From an uncultured Alphaproteobacteria bacterium (GTDB lineage: Bacteria; Pseudomonadota; Alphaproteobacteria; HIMB59; GCA-002718135), in assembly GCA_902620425.1 (NCBI GenBank), contig CACNHX010000002.1, positions 163,501 to 227,500 on the forward strand: a stretch of 64,000 nucleotides of DNA, in the 5' to 3' direction. Under the pieces are notes generated by a model that saw only the letters and a list, made by a program, of their open reading frames with translations, made no database searches and was not told where the DNA came from. The translations under genes and the position numbers were made by a program. Shown here one piece after another: positions 12,025 through 21,144 of the stretch (position 1 is the stretch's first letter; each line of letters opens with the position of its first letter).

Positions 12025-13827
12025 ATGTTTTACTCAGAGGATAAAAAACAATATTCAGTTCTAAATAGAAGAACTTTTTTATTATATTTATTAAAAGTAT
12101 CTTTTTTTGGTGTTGTAGGCTGGAGATTGTATAATATTCAAATAAAAGATTCACAAAAATATAAAACTCTTTCAAAAAATAATCAAATAGATGTTGAGAT
12201 TATATACCCTATTAGGGGTAAGATTTATGATACAAACAAAAAGGTTTTAGCATCTAATATAAAGGTATTTGATGTCTACATAATTCCTGAAAACACAAAG
12301 AATATAAATAAATCATTAAATGAATTAAATCAAATTATTAAAATTAATTTTAGTGATAGAAAGAAAATACTAGATTTATCTAAAAAAGTTAAAAAATTTC
12401 AAAAAATAAAAGTCTTTGAAAATATAAATTGGTCACAGCTCGAAAAAATTGAAACAAATAAACTTAATATAGAGGGTATATTTATTTCTCAAGATTATAT
12501 GCGAACTTATCAGTTTGATAATACTGTTTCACATTTGATTGGTTATACAAATAAACCCAATCGTGAAGAAGTTGATTTACCTTTTATTTCAAATATGCCT
12601 AACCTAGAGATTGGGAAAGATGGTATTGAAAAAAGTTTTAACCCGTACTTAATAGGTAAATCAGGACAAAGAGAGATTGAAGTTAATTCTTATGGAAGAG
12701 TAATTCGTGAAATATCAAGGCAAGATAGTCGAAAAGGAAAAGATATTCATATAACTATCGATCTTAGAATTCAACAATATGCTTTAAATTTATTAAAAGA
12801 ACACAAAGCAGGATCTGTAGTACTTATGGATATTAAGAATGGTAACATATTATGTATGGCCTCAACTCCATCTTATAATCCAAATAAAATTATACAAAAA
12901 CCAAATAAGGAATATTGGGATTCAATTTTAGAAAACGAATTGTCTCCCCTTACTTATAGATCTATTCAAGGTTTATATGCTCCAGGTTCAACTTTTAAAA
13001 TGGTTGTTGCAATAGCTGGGATAATCCATGGAATTATTGATACAAATACCAAACATTTTTGTAGTGGAAAAATTGGTTTAGGTGATAGACTTTATCATTG
13101 TTGGAAAAATAATGGTCATGGCTCGATGAATGTTAGTAATGCAATCAAAGAATCATGTGATGTTTTCTTCTATGAAATTTCAAAAAAAATTGGGATAGAT
13201 AAAATCTCTAAAGTTGCTGAAGATTTTGGTTTAGGCAAAATATATGATATCCCTTTACCTAATCAAAAAAAAGGGATTATTCCTTCACGTGATTGGAAAA
13301 AGAAAGAATATGATGAAAGTTGGTATCCTGGAGAGACTCTAATCTCTGCTATTGGTCAAGGATTTGTATTAACTAATCCACTACAACTTGCAGTAATGAC
13401 TTCAATTATTGCTTCTAATGGAAAAAATATAAAACCAAATATTATCAAGCAAAATAACGACATTGAATTTGAAAGTTTAGAAAAATACCAAAATGCAATT
13501 CAAATTATTAAAAGTTCGATGTTTAAGGTGGTTAATGAAAGTAAAGGTACAGCTTATAATTCAAGATCTGCTTTTGCACCTTTTGCTGGTAAGACAGGAA
13601 CTTCTCAAGTTAGAAGAATAACTGTAGCTGAAAGAGAAAGTGAAGATTTTAGGAAAAAAGAAGTAGAATGGAAAAAAAGAGATCATGCTTTATTTGTTGG
13701 ATATATGCCAGTTGAAAATCCTAGATATGCTGTTTCGGTTGTTATTGAACATGGAGGTTCGGGAGCATCAACTGCAGCACCCATAGCTAAAGAAATTTTT
13801 CAATTTACTAAAAATTTAGAAATTTAA
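12025..13827 (+). CDS. mrdA: Penicillin-binding protein 2 (elongation transpeptidase)
   Basis: Class B penicillin-binding protein that cross-links new peptidoglycan during rod elongation, working with the RodA glycosyltransferase encoded next. One membrane anchor lies near residues 18-36. The dimerisation/pedestal domain includes YPIRGKIYDTNKKVLASN. The transpeptidase domain has the nucleophile Ser322 in APGSTFKMV, the SCD motif in ESCDVFFYE (family SxN position, Asp as in other PBP2 proteins) and KTGT at Lys523. 600 aa is the usual size. Stop and rodA start overlap by one base. Confidence 0.95.
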   Translation: MFYSEDKKQYSVLNRRTFLLYLLKVSFFGVVGWRLYNIQIKDSQKYKTLSKNNQIDVEIIYPIRGKIYDTNKKVLASNIKVFDVYIIPENTKNINKSLNELNQIIKINFSDRKKILDLSKKVKKFQKIKVFENINWSQLEKIETNKLNIEGIFISQDYMRTYQFDNTVSHLIGYTNKPNREEVDLPFISNMPNLEIGKDGIEKSFNPYLIGKSGQREIEVNSYGRVIREISRQDSRKGKDIHITIDLRIQQYALNLLKEHKAGSVVLMDIKNGNILCMASTPSYNPNKIIQKPNKEYWDSILENELSPLTYRSIQGLYAPGSTFKMVVAIAGIIHGIIDTNTKHFCSGKIGLGDRLYHCWKNNGHGSMNVSNAIKESCDVFFYEISKKIGIDKISKVAEDFGLGKIYDIPLPNQKKGIIPSRDWKKKEYDESWYPGETLISAIGQGFVLTNPLQLAVMTSIIASNGKNIKPNIIKQNNDIEFESLEKYQNAIQIIKSSMFKVVNESKGTAYNSRSAFAPFAGKTGTSQVRRITVAERESEDFRKKEVEWKKRDHALFVGYMPVENPRYAVSVVIEHGGSGASTAAPIAKEIFQFTKNLEI

Positions 13828-14924
13828 TGTTAAATAAAATACAAAATTTAAATTACTTATTGATTTTCTTAATAATATTAATGTCTTTTATTGGTGCAGC
13901 AGGTTTATATTCTGCAGCAGGAGGATCATATAATCCTTGGGCATCAAGACATTTGATTAGATTGGTACTTTTTATTTTTTTAGCAGTTATCTTAGCTTTA
14001 ATAAATATTAAATTTATTTATCAATTTGCTTATGTCTTTTTTATTTTATCATTATTACTTTTGCTTTCAGTTGAATTAATAGGTGTTTTTGGTAAAGGAG
14101 CAACTAGATGGATAAATGTATTTGGTTTTAGTATCCAACCATCAGAATTAATAAAAATTACTATAATACTAGCACTAGCTAGATTTTATCATGATTTAAA
14201 ATTTGATGAAATCAAGCGAATAAAAAATTTATTTTTTCCAATATTAATCTTATTTTTACCATTTGCTTTGGTTGTTATACAACCAGATCTTGGAACTGCT
14301 TTAAGTATAGCAATGCTTGGAATTCTCATTTTATTTGCAAGTGGAATAAGAATTTGGAAGTTTGTATTGGGATTTTTTGTTTTGATATTATCAATTCCAT
14401 TGTCATTAAATTATTTACAACCATATCAAAAAGATAGAATTTTTTCTTTTTTAAATCCTGAGGCTGATGCACTTGGAAGAGGATATCAACTTATACAATC
14501 TAAAATTGCTTTAGGATCTGGCGGTCTAACTGGTAAAGGTTTTTTAGAGGGATCTCAATCATATCTTCAGTACTTACCTGAAAAGCAGACTGATTTTATC
14601 TTTACTTTAATTGGAGAGGAATTTGGTTTTATTGGTACTATGTTTATAATTTTACTATTTCTATTATTAATATCAGTTTGTTTTTATATAAGTATTAAAT
14701 CCAATCATATTTTTGGTAGAATTCTATCTATCGGCGTTGGTAGCAATTTATTTATATATGTGATTATGAACATATCTATGGTATCTGGCTTAATGCCTGT
14801 TGTTGGAATTCCATTACCTTTAATTTCTTATGGGGGATCAGCAATGCTTGCAATAATTATATCTTTAGGACTAGTACTTAATGCAGAATTGAATGGAAAT
14901 TTAAAAAAATTACATAATGCTTGA
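13827..14924 (+). CDS. rodA: RodA, SEDS-family peptidoglycan glycosyltransferase
   Basis: Polytopic membrane enzyme that polymerises lipid II into glycan strands during elongation, together with PBP2. The 365-residue protein has about ten membrane helices. SEDS hallmarks include GKGATRWINVFGFSIQPSEL in the first half (with the catalytic-loop tract nearby), VVIQPDLGTALSI, YLPEKQTDFIFTLIGEEFGF and the C-terminal GIPLPLISYGGSAM. The TGA stop lies inside the first codons of the following transporter gene (eight-base overlap), so translation of livG is probably coupled to rodA, a pairing with no obvious functional reason. Confidence 0.95.
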   Translation: MLNKIQNLNYLLIFLIILMSFIGAAGLYSAAGGSYNPWASRHLIRLVLFIFLAVILALINIKFIYQFAYVFFILSLLLLLSVELIGVFGKGATRWINVFGFSIQPSELIKITIILALARFYHDLKFDEIKRIKNLFFPILILFLPFALVVIQPDLGTALSIAMLGILILFASGIRIWKFVLGFFVLILSIPLSLNYLQPYQKDRIFSFLNPEADALGRGYQLIQSKIALGSGGLTGKGFLEGSQSYLQYLPEKQTDFIFTLIGEEFGFIGTMFIILLFLLLISVCFYISIKSNHIFGRILSIGVGSNLFIYVIMNISMVSGLMPVVGIPLPLISYGGSAMLAIIISLGLVLNAELNGNLKKLHNA

Positions 14925-15684
14925 AATAAATAATGTTAATAAATTTTTTGGAGGATTAAAAGCAGTCCACAATGCAACAATGAAAGTTGAAATGGGCTCA
15001 ATCACAGGTTTAATAGGTCCAAATGGAGCAGGCAAAACAACATTATTTAATACTATTGCAGGATTATATGATCCAGATGAAGGAAATATTATTCTTAATA
15101 ATGAAAATATTTCTTTTTTAAAACCTCACGAATTATTTACAAAAGGAGTTCTAAGAACTTTTCAAATTGCTCATGAGTTTTCAACTCTAACTGTTCTTGA
15201 AAATTTAATGATGGTGCCACCAAATCAATTTGGTGAAAAATTATCATACGCTTTATTAAGTAATACTAAAGTAAAGCAACAAGAAGAAGAAATAAGACAA
15301 AAAGCTATCGAAGTAATAAATTTTTTAAATTTAAGTCACTTAACTCAAGAACTTGCAGGCAATTTATCTGGGGGACAAAAAAAACTACTTGAGTTAGGGC
15401 GAACTATGATGGTTGATCCTCAAATCGTCTTACTTGATGAGGTTGGGGCTGGAGTAAACCGAACATTACTTAATGAAATTACTGATGCAATTTTAAGATT
15501 AAATAAAGAAAAGAATTATACGTTTTTTGTAATTGAGCATGATATGGACTTGATAGAAAAAATTTGCGATCCTGTAATTGTGATGGCTGAAGGTTCAGTT
15601 TTATTCAAAGGGAATTTTAATGAAGTGAAAAATAACGAAACGGTTATAGAAGCATATTTAGGCAAAGGTATTAATAAGAATTAG
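14917..15684 (+). CDS. livG: Branched-chain amino acid-type ABC transporter ATPase LivG
   Basis: One of two ATPases of a HAAT-type importer. Walker A is GPNGAGKTT (about residues 35-43), the signature is LSGGQKKLLELGR and Walker B is IVLLDEVGAGV, where Val replaces the usual Pro after the catalytic Glu. The inserted segment after the Q-loop (RTFQIAHEFSTLTVLENLMM) and the C-terminal tail ending in EAYLG are typical of LivG. 255 aa is full length. It overlaps rodA by eight bases. It stops with TAG; livF begins six bases on and in the same frame. Confidence 0.92.
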   Translation: MLEINNVNKFFGGLKAVHNATMKVEMGSITGLIGPNGAGKTTLFNTIAGLYDPDEGNIILNNENISFLKPHELFTKGVLRTFQIAHEFSTLTVLENLMMVPPNQFGEKLSYALLSNTKVKQQEEEIRQKAIEVINFLNLSHLTQELAGNLSGGQKKLLELGRTMMVDPQIVLLDEVGAGVNRTLLNEITDAILRLNKEKNYTFFVIEHDMDLIEKICDPVIVMAEGSVLFKGNFNEVKNNETVIEAYLGKGINKN

Positions 15685-15690
15685 AATTTT

Positions 15691-16395
15691 ATGAATAACT
15701 TAATTGGTAAAAATTTAACTGCTGGATATGGAGGGGTCGATATTATTAAAGATATCAATTTAGAAGTAAATGAAGGTGAAATTGTTGTTATAGTTGGCCC
15801 AAATGGAGCAGGTAAATCAACAGCAATGAAAGCATTGCTTGGTATGTTAAGTTTAACGTCAGGTTTTGTTGAATACTCAAATGAAGAAATTTCTTCAATG
15901 CTACCTCAAAATAGAATTAATTTAGGATTGGCATTTGTTCCTCAAACAAACAATGTTTTTACTGGTATGACAGTAGAAGAAAATTTAGAAATGGGAGGAT
16001 TTTTAAGAGATGATGATATTATTCATACAATTAATGATGTTTATGATCTTTTTCCTATTTTAAAAGAAAAAAGAAATCAAAGTGCAGGAGAATTATCTGG
16101 GGGTCAAAGACAACAAGTAGCTTTTGGTAGAGCTCTTATGACTCAACCTAAAATTTTGATGTTAGATGAACCAACTGCAGGAGTATCACCAATTGTAATG
16201 GATGAATTATTTTCAAGAATAATAGAAGTTCGTAAAACTGGTGTTGGCATACTAATGGTTGAACAAAATGCAAAACAAGCACTTGCTATTGCTGATAGAG
16301 GGTACGTGTTAGTAAATGGAAAAAATAGTAGAGAAGGTACAGGTGAAGAACTATTAAATAATCCAGAGGTTAGAAAGTCTTTTTTAGGAGGTTAA
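15691..16395 (+). CDS. livF: Branched-chain amino acid-type ABC transporter ATPase LivF
   Basis: Second ATPase of the importer. Walker A is GPNGAGKSTAMKALLG, the signature LSGGQRQQVAFGRALM and Walker B ILMLDEPTAGVSP, followed by the switch His position occupied in VEQNAKQALAIADRGYVL, where LivF proteins carry Gln. The length of 234 aa is usual. It starts six bases after livG and ends two bases before livH with AGGAGG forming the livH ribosome site. The combination of livG, livF, livH and livM with a separate periplasmic protein identifies a LIV-type system; substrates in this family include leucine/isoleucine/valine, other amino acids, amides and urea, so the exact substrate is open. Confidence 0.92.
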   Translation: MNNLIGKNLTAGYGGVDIIKDINLEVNEGEIVVIVGPNGAGKSTAMKALLGMLSLTSGFVEYSNEEISSMLPQNRINLGLAFVPQTNNVFTGMTVEENLEMGGFLRDDDIIHTINDVYDLFPILKEKRNQSAGELSGGQRQQVAFGRALMTQPKILMLDEPTAGVSPIVMDELFSRIIEVRKTGVGILMVEQNAKQALAIADRGYVLVNGKNSREGTGEELLNNPEVRKSFLGG

Positions 16396-16396
16396 A

Positions 16397-17410
16397 ATGA
16401 TTGATTTTCTAAATTCTATAATTGTACTTCTAAATTTTATTATAATTCCAGGTATTTCTTATGGCTCTCAACTTGCACTTGGTGCACTTGGAGTGACATT
16501 TGTTTACGCTATACTTCGTTTTGCCAATTTTGCACATGGTGAAATCATGTCATTTGGAGCGATGATAACAATTTTATTTACCTGGTTTTTTCAATCACAA
16601 AATATTGGTTTAGGAATTCTGCCAACTGCTTTATTAGCTTTACCTATAGGAATAATAGCAACAATTATCTTATGCATTATTTCTGATAAATTTGTTTTTC
16701 AATATTACAGATATCAAAAAAGTGTTCCTGTTGTTTTAGCAATGGTTTCAATTGGGGTTATGTTTGTAATAAATGCAATAATAAGAATTATAATTGGAAC
16801 AGAAACTATAAAATTTTCTGATGGACAGAAATTTATAATGAAAGCCAAACAGTTTAAAGTAATGACAGGTTTAAATGAAGGATTAGCATTAAAATCTTCG
16901 CAAGTTATTACAATATTAATCACTATTTTGCTTTTAACTTTTACTTTCTGGTTTTTGCAAAAAACAAAAACTGGAAAATCAATGAGAGCATTTTCTGATA
17001 ATGAAGATTTAGCCTTATTGTCTGGCATTAATCCTGATAGAGTAGTTTTTACTACATGGATTATTGTAGGTGTTTTGGCATGTGTTGCAGGTACACTTTA
17101 TGGATTAGATAAAAGTTATAAGCCAATTATTTATCTCAACTTAGTGTTGCCAATATTTGCATCAGCAATTGTTGGAGGAATTGGTAGTCCCTTTGGAGCT
17201 GTAGTAGGTGGATATGTCATCGCTTTTTCAGAAATTATGGTAACGTATGCTTATAAGAAATTTTTTGTCTATCTACTTCCAAGTTCTATAGAGCCAACAG
17301 GTTTAGTACAATTACTTTCAACTGATTATAAATTTGCTGTATCATTTTCAATTTTAGTTATCGTTTTATTGATTAGACCATCTGGAATATTTAAAGGAAA
17401 AGTCTTATGA
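16397..17410 (+). CDS. livH: LIV-type ABC transporter permease LivH
   Basis: Membrane permease with about eight helices. Family motifs include YAILRFANFAHGEIMSFGAM in the first third and the cytoplasmic loop GKSMRAFSDNEDLALLSGINPDRV that contacts the ATPases, followed by IVGGIGSPFGAVVGGYVI. The protein is 337 aa. An AGGAGG ribosome site lies just before the ATG within the end of livF. The TGA stop overlaps the livM start. Together with LivM it forms the translocation pore for the substrate delivered by the binding protein encoded at 18829-20010. Confidence 0.92.
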   Translation: MIDFLNSIIVLLNFIIIPGISYGSQLALGALGVTFVYAILRFANFAHGEIMSFGAMITILFTWFFQSQNIGLGILPTALLALPIGIIATIILCIISDKFVFQYYRYQKSVPVVLAMVSIGVMFVINAIIRIIIGTETIKFSDGQKFIMKAKQFKVMTGLNEGLALKSSQVITILITILLLTFTFWFLQKTKTGKSMRAFSDNEDLALLSGINPDRVVFTTWIIVGVLACVAGTLYGLDKSYKPIIYLNLVLPIFASAIVGGIGSPFGAVVGGYVIAFSEIMVTYAYKKFFVYLLPSSIEPTGLVQLLSTDYKFAVSFSILVIVLLIRPSGIFKGKVL

Positions 17411-18780
17411 TGAAGTTTGAAAGATATGAATGGTTAGCTATCATAATCATGATCTCTTTATTTATTTTTGTAGGCTTTATTCAAGGATGGTCAGTAAGTT
17501 TAGTAATTTTAAATATGTGCATTATTTCAGCAATAATGACAATGGGAGTAAATATTTCTTGGGGTTATGCAGGAGTAATTAATTTTGGTGTAATGGGTTT
17601 TCTTGCCATGGGTGGATTAGCTGCAGTTCTTGTTTCTTACCCTCCAATTGCTGAGTCATGGCAGGTTGGAGGTATAGGGTTAGGTATTAGTTTTGCTTTA
17701 CTTGTCGTATTGGTCATTGCTGTAATGTATATTAATAAAACTGTAATCCAAAAAAGAAATAGGTATATTTTAAATTCTCTTATAATTTTTTTTGGTATTT
17801 TAATTATCAGACATTTTTATTTAAATGCTACACATAATATTGAAGATGTTAATCCTGCAATAGCAGGTTTTTTAGGTGGCCTTGGATTACCAATAATTTT
17901 CTCATGGATAGTAGGAGGTTTATTTGCTGCAGGTGTTGCATTTGTAATTGGTAAAGTAGCTCTTGGATTACGATCAGATTATCTTGCTATTGTTACTCTT
18001 GGTATTTCAGAAATAGTTGTTAGTGTTTTAAAACATGAAGAATGGTTATCTAGAGGGGTAAAAAATGTAATCGGTTTAAAGAGACCAGTTCCTTATGAAA
18101 TTGATTTACAAAACGCAGATTGGTTTATAAATTTAGTTACATATCTCAATTCATCAAAGTTAAATAATATTATTGATGTGACTGATAGACAACAAGTATT
18201 AAACAATCTTATAATTGATGGTTCAGGAATTTTTGTAAAATTATCTTACGCTATTTTATTTCTGATTGTTATGTTGATAATTTTCTATTTTGCAAACAAA
18301 GCTCAATTATCTCCATGGGGAAGGATGATGAGAGCTATAAGAGATAATGAAACTGCTGCAAATGCAATGGGTAAAGATGTTGTAAAACAACATTTAATTA
18401 TTTTCGTCATAGGAGCTGCAATTGTAGGTGTTGCAGGTGCAATGTTAGTCACATTAGATGGGTTATTTACTCCATCTGGATATAGACCACTTCGTTTTAC
18501 TTTTATCATTTGGATTATGGTTATTGTTGGTGGCAGTGGAAATAATTTAGGTGCTATATTTGGTGGTTTTGTCATATGGTTTTCTTGGATTGAAGCAGCA
18601 CCACTTACAACATTCATTATTAATCAACTTACAGCAGGATTAGAGCCTACTAATGCTCTAAAATTACATTTACTCGATAGCGTTCCTTACTTTAGATACT
18701 TATTTATGGGTTTAATTTTATTATTAATTTTACGCTATAGGCCTAAAGGAATTATTCCAGAGAAAGTAAGGCACTCATAA
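17407..18780 (+). CDS. livM: LIV-type ABC transporter permease LivM
   Basis: Second permease of the importer. It has the LivM features ISWGYAGVINFGVMGFLAMGG near residue 50 and the ATPase-contacting loop SPWGRMMRAIRDNETAANAMGKD (seen here around residue 300), then IWIMVIVGGSGNNLGAIFGGF. At 457 aa it is longer than E. coli LivM (about 425); the additional length lies in a loop around residues 215-270 (NADWFINLVTYLNSSKLNN). The last codons overlap the T-tract of the terminator of the convergent livJ gene. Confidence 0.92.
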   Translation: MMKFERYEWLAIIIMISLFIFVGFIQGWSVSLVILNMCIISAIMTMGVNISWGYAGVINFGVMGFLAMGGLAAVLVSYPPIAESWQVGGIGLGISFALLVVLVIAVMYINKTVIQKRNRYILNSLIIFFGILIIRHFYLNATHNIEDVNPAIAGFLGGLGLPIIFSWIVGGLFAAGVAFVIGKVALGLRSDYLAIVTLGISEIVVSVLKHEEWLSRGVKNVIGLKRPVPYEIDLQNADWFINLVTYLNSSKLNNIIDVTDRQQVLNNLIIDGSGIFVKLSYAILFLIVMLIIFYFANKAQLSPWGRMMRAIRDNETAANAMGKDVVKQHLIIFVIGAAIVGVAGAMLVTLDGLFTPSGYRPLRFTFIIWIMVIVGGSGNNLGAIFGGFVIWFSWIEAAPLTTFIINQLTAGLEPTNALKLHLLDSVPYFRYLFMGLILLLILRYRPKGIIPEKVRHS

Positions 18781-18805
18781 AAAAACCCCAGCTAAAAGCT
18801 GGGGT
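18779..18805 (-). terminator. Rho-independent terminator of livJ
   Basis: A ten-base-pair perfect stem, AACCCCAGCT and AGCTGGGGTT, closes a three-base loop at 18783-18805. On the reverse strand it is followed directly by a run of six T, so it is a good intrinsic terminator for livJ, whose stop is 24 bases upstream. On the forward strand the downstream sequence lacks a T-run, so it would stop livM transcription poorly, though the hairpin could still protect that mRNA end. Confidence 0.85.
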
Positions 18806-18828
18806 TAAATTAAAATAATTTTTAAGTA

Positions 18829-20010
18829 TTAAAGAGCGCCAACAGTAACGAATTCGCCACCGCTAACTTCTAATTCTTTAAACGCACCAGCGGCATCACC
18901 AAACGCATTAAATTCTACGTCTGTTGCACCTTGGTAATCAATATCTTTACCTGCAGCTAACATTTGTAAGCCGTATGATAATTGACCAGGGTTAATTACA
19001 ATACCTGGAGCGTTAGATACTTTAGCAATATTGTTTAGGATTGATTGCTTATCAGCAGATCCACCAGCTTGAATTGCAAGAGCAATAATTGCTGCAGCAT
19101 CATAAGACTCTCCAACATATGGAGCACTTCCATCCATGCCATTTGCAGCAGCTAGTTCTCCGAACTTAGCTGAACCTTTTGAAATTGCACCTGGCATAGA
19201 ACCAAATGACCCCTCAAGATCAGCACCGATATTATCTACAATTGATTGACCAATCATACCATCAGAAAGAACAAAAGTGTCAAATGCACCTGAATCTAAA
19301 GATGCTTCGATCATTCCTTTTCCACCATCATCGATATAACCAATTACTAGTAGCGCGTCTCCACCAGCTGATGCAAGAACACCAACCTCTGATGAATAAT
19401 CTGCTTTACCATCTTCGTGTGCAGCTGATGCTGTAATAGTTCCGCCACCACGAGCAAATGAAGATTCAAATACTTCAGCTAAACCTTTTCCGTAGTCATT
19501 GTTAGTATAGGTTACAGCTATACTTTCAATTCCTCTGCTTAAAGCAAGTTTAGCTAACACTTGACCACCTTTTGCATCAGATGGAGCAGTACGCCAAAAA
19601 GTTCCATTATCAGGAACTTTACTTAGACCTGGTGAAGTTGCAGATGGAGATACCATTAAGATACCATTTGGTACTGCAACATTTGCATTAATAGCACCTG
19701 TTACACCTGAACAGTCAGCACCCATAATAGCAGTTACACCTTGTGCAACTAGATCCTCAGCAGCAGCAGTTGCAGCAGCAGAGTCTACACAAGTTGAGTC
19801 AGCTTCTAAGATAGTAATTGATTCACCACCTAAAAGATTTCCAGAGTTTGATGCTTCATCAAATGCCATTCTAGCACCATCTCTCATAGCAGGAGTTAAA
19901 GATTCAATTGGTCCTGTAAAACCAAGAATAATTCCTACTTTAATTTCTGCTAATGCAGCAGTCGTTACAGTCGACAAACTTACAATAACAGCTAGAAGTA
20001 ATTTTTTCAT
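18829..20010 (-). CDS. livJ: Periplasmic branched-chain amino acid-type binding protein
   Basis: Captures the substrate for the LivGFHM importer in the periplasm. The start at 20010 gives a signal peptide, MKKLLLAVIVSLSTVTTAALA, and is preceded by GGAGGAAAT, the best ribosome site in the window; a longer frame back to 20064 lacks one. The mature 370 residues show the type I periplasmic fold (IKVGIILGFTGPIESLTPAMRDGARMAF) with ADCSGVTGAINANVAVPNG and LMVSPSATSPGLS. Codon use is richer in GC and the protein Ala/Gly-rich compared with its neighbours, as expected of an abundant transport protein. It is convergent with livM and transcribed alone. Confidence 0.9.
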   Translation of the reverse strand: MKKLLLAVIVSLSTVTTAALAEIKVGIILGFTGPIESLTPAMRDGARMAFDEASNSGNLLGGESITILEADSTCVDSAAATAAAEDLVAQGVTAIMGADCSGVTGAINANVAVPNGILMVSPSATSPGLSKVPDNGTFWRTAPSDAKGGQVLAKLALSRGIESIAVTYTNNDYGKGLAEVFESSFARGGGTITASAAHEDGKADYSSEVGVLASAGGDALLVIGYIDDGGKGMIEASLDSGAFDTFVLSDGMIGQSIVDNIGADLEGSFGSMPGAISKGSAKFGELAAANGMDGSAPYVGESYDAAAIIALAIQAGGSADKQSILNNIAKVSNAPGIVINPGQLSYGLQMLAAGKDIDYQGATDVEFNAFGDAAGAFKELEVSGGEFVTVGAL

Positions 20011-20019
20011 ATTTCCTCC

Positions 20020-20035
20020 AAAAAGTATACTTTTT
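20020..20035 (-). promoter_or_regulatory. 16-bp perfect palindrome in the livJ leader
   Basis: AAAAAGTATACTTTTT reads the same on both strands and lies nine bases upstream of the livJ start, next to its GGAGGAA site. On the livJ strand a promoter-like pair lies just upstream: TTGGAA and TATATA separated by 18 bases, with the second element abutting the palindrome. That position suits a repressor operator or a weak hairpin near the ribosome site. No known regulator consensus is claimed. Confidence 0.45.
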
Positions 20036-20159
20036 ATATACGGTACCTCATATACTAGTTCCAAAAATCAATCATGCAGTTTTTTTATAAAAATACCTAA
20101 GATTTTAGCCAAAAACCATAAATTGACTTCATTTGCCTCACCGGATAAAGATCAAACGT

Positions 20160-21140
20160 ATGACAATTGGAATTTTAGGCGGAGGAGTTTGGGGGAGTGC
20201 ACTTGCTCGAGTATTAAGTAATAATAAAGTTATCATTTATGCTCGAGATGAAAAAATTGTTAAATCAATAAATGAACATAAAATTAATCCAAAATTAAAA
20301 TACAGTTCATTTAATGAAAATGTCACTGCTACTACCTCTTTAAAAGAAATTAGAAATGTTAAATTTGTATTTATAACTTTACCAGTACAAAACATTAGGG
20401 AGGTAATTAAGAATTCATCATTACATAATAAAAATCATAATATTATTATATGTTCTAAAGGGATTGAAATATCGTCCTCAAAATTTTTAACAGATGTATT
20501 TCAAGAAATGATGCCTTTTAAATCAATAAGTATTTTATCTGGACCATCATTTTCAAATGAAGTATCTCAAAGTTTACCAACTGCAGTAACGCTTGCAACA
20601 AAAGATAAAAAAGATTTTGAGAATATTTCTAAACTTATACCTAACAAAGAGTTTAGAATTTATTATTCAAATGATTTAATCGGAACGCAAATAGGTGGTG
20701 CGTTAAAGAATATTTACGCAATAGCTGCAGGCATTGCAGAAGGTTTAAACTTAGGCGAAAATGCTAAAAGTGCACTCATTTCAAGATCTTTTGCAGAAAT
20801 GGCACGATACGCAAAAAAATTTAAAGCTGATAAAAATACTTTATTTGGTTTATCTGGGCTTGGTGATCTTATTTTAACATGTAGCTCTAAAAATTCACGT
20901 AATACACAGTTTGGTATTAAATTAGCTTCTTCAAAATATGATAATTTTTTAGATCTTTTAAAATCACAAGAAGTAACAGAGGGTTATTATACAGTTAAAG
21001 CAGTCTATAATATTTCACAAAAAAAAAATATTGATATGCCAATAATGGAGTCTGTATACAATATACTTTATAAGCAACATGATTTAAAAGAAGAACTAAG
21101 TAATTTACTAAGTAGACCAATAACAGAAGAAAAAATTTAA
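20160..21140 (+). CDS. gpsA: Glycerol-3-phosphate dehydrogenase [NAD(P)+]
   Basis: Reduces dihydroxyacetone phosphate to sn-glycerol-3-phosphate for phospholipid synthesis. The Rossmann motif GILGGGVWGSALARVLSNN is at the extreme N-terminus when the ATG at 20160 is used; a TTG at 20133 would add nine basic residues with no homologue. Further hallmarks are SGPSFSNEV, the catalytic Lys in GTQIGGALKNIYAIAAGIAEG and GLSGLGDLILTCSSKNSRN. The 326 aa length is normal. It is divergent from livJ with 149 bp between and is followed after four bases by deoC. Confidence 0.94.
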   Translation: MTIGILGGGVWGSALARVLSNNKVIIYARDEKIVKSINEHKINPKLKYSSFNENVTATTSLKEIRNVKFVFITLPVQNIREVIKNSSLHNKNHNIIICSKGIEISSSKFLTDVFQEMMPFKSISILSGPSFSNEVSQSLPTAVTLATKDKKDFENISKLIPNKEFRIYYSNDLIGTQIGGALKNIYAIAAGIAEGLNLGENAKSALISRSFAEMARYAKKFKADKNTLFGLSGLGDLILTCSSKNSRNTQFGIKLASSKYDNFLDLLKSQEVTEGYYTVKAVYNISQKKNIDMPIMESVYNILYKQHDLKEELSNLLSRPITEEKI

Positions 21141-21144
21141 TTCG

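Noticed and set aside
18783..18805. Hairpin as a terminator for livM
   Set aside because: No T-run follows on the forward strand; the T-run is on the livJ side.
20011..20064. Longer N-terminus for the livJ binding protein
   Set aside because: The extension has no ribosome site and would bury the signal peptide; GGAGGAA marks the start at 20010.
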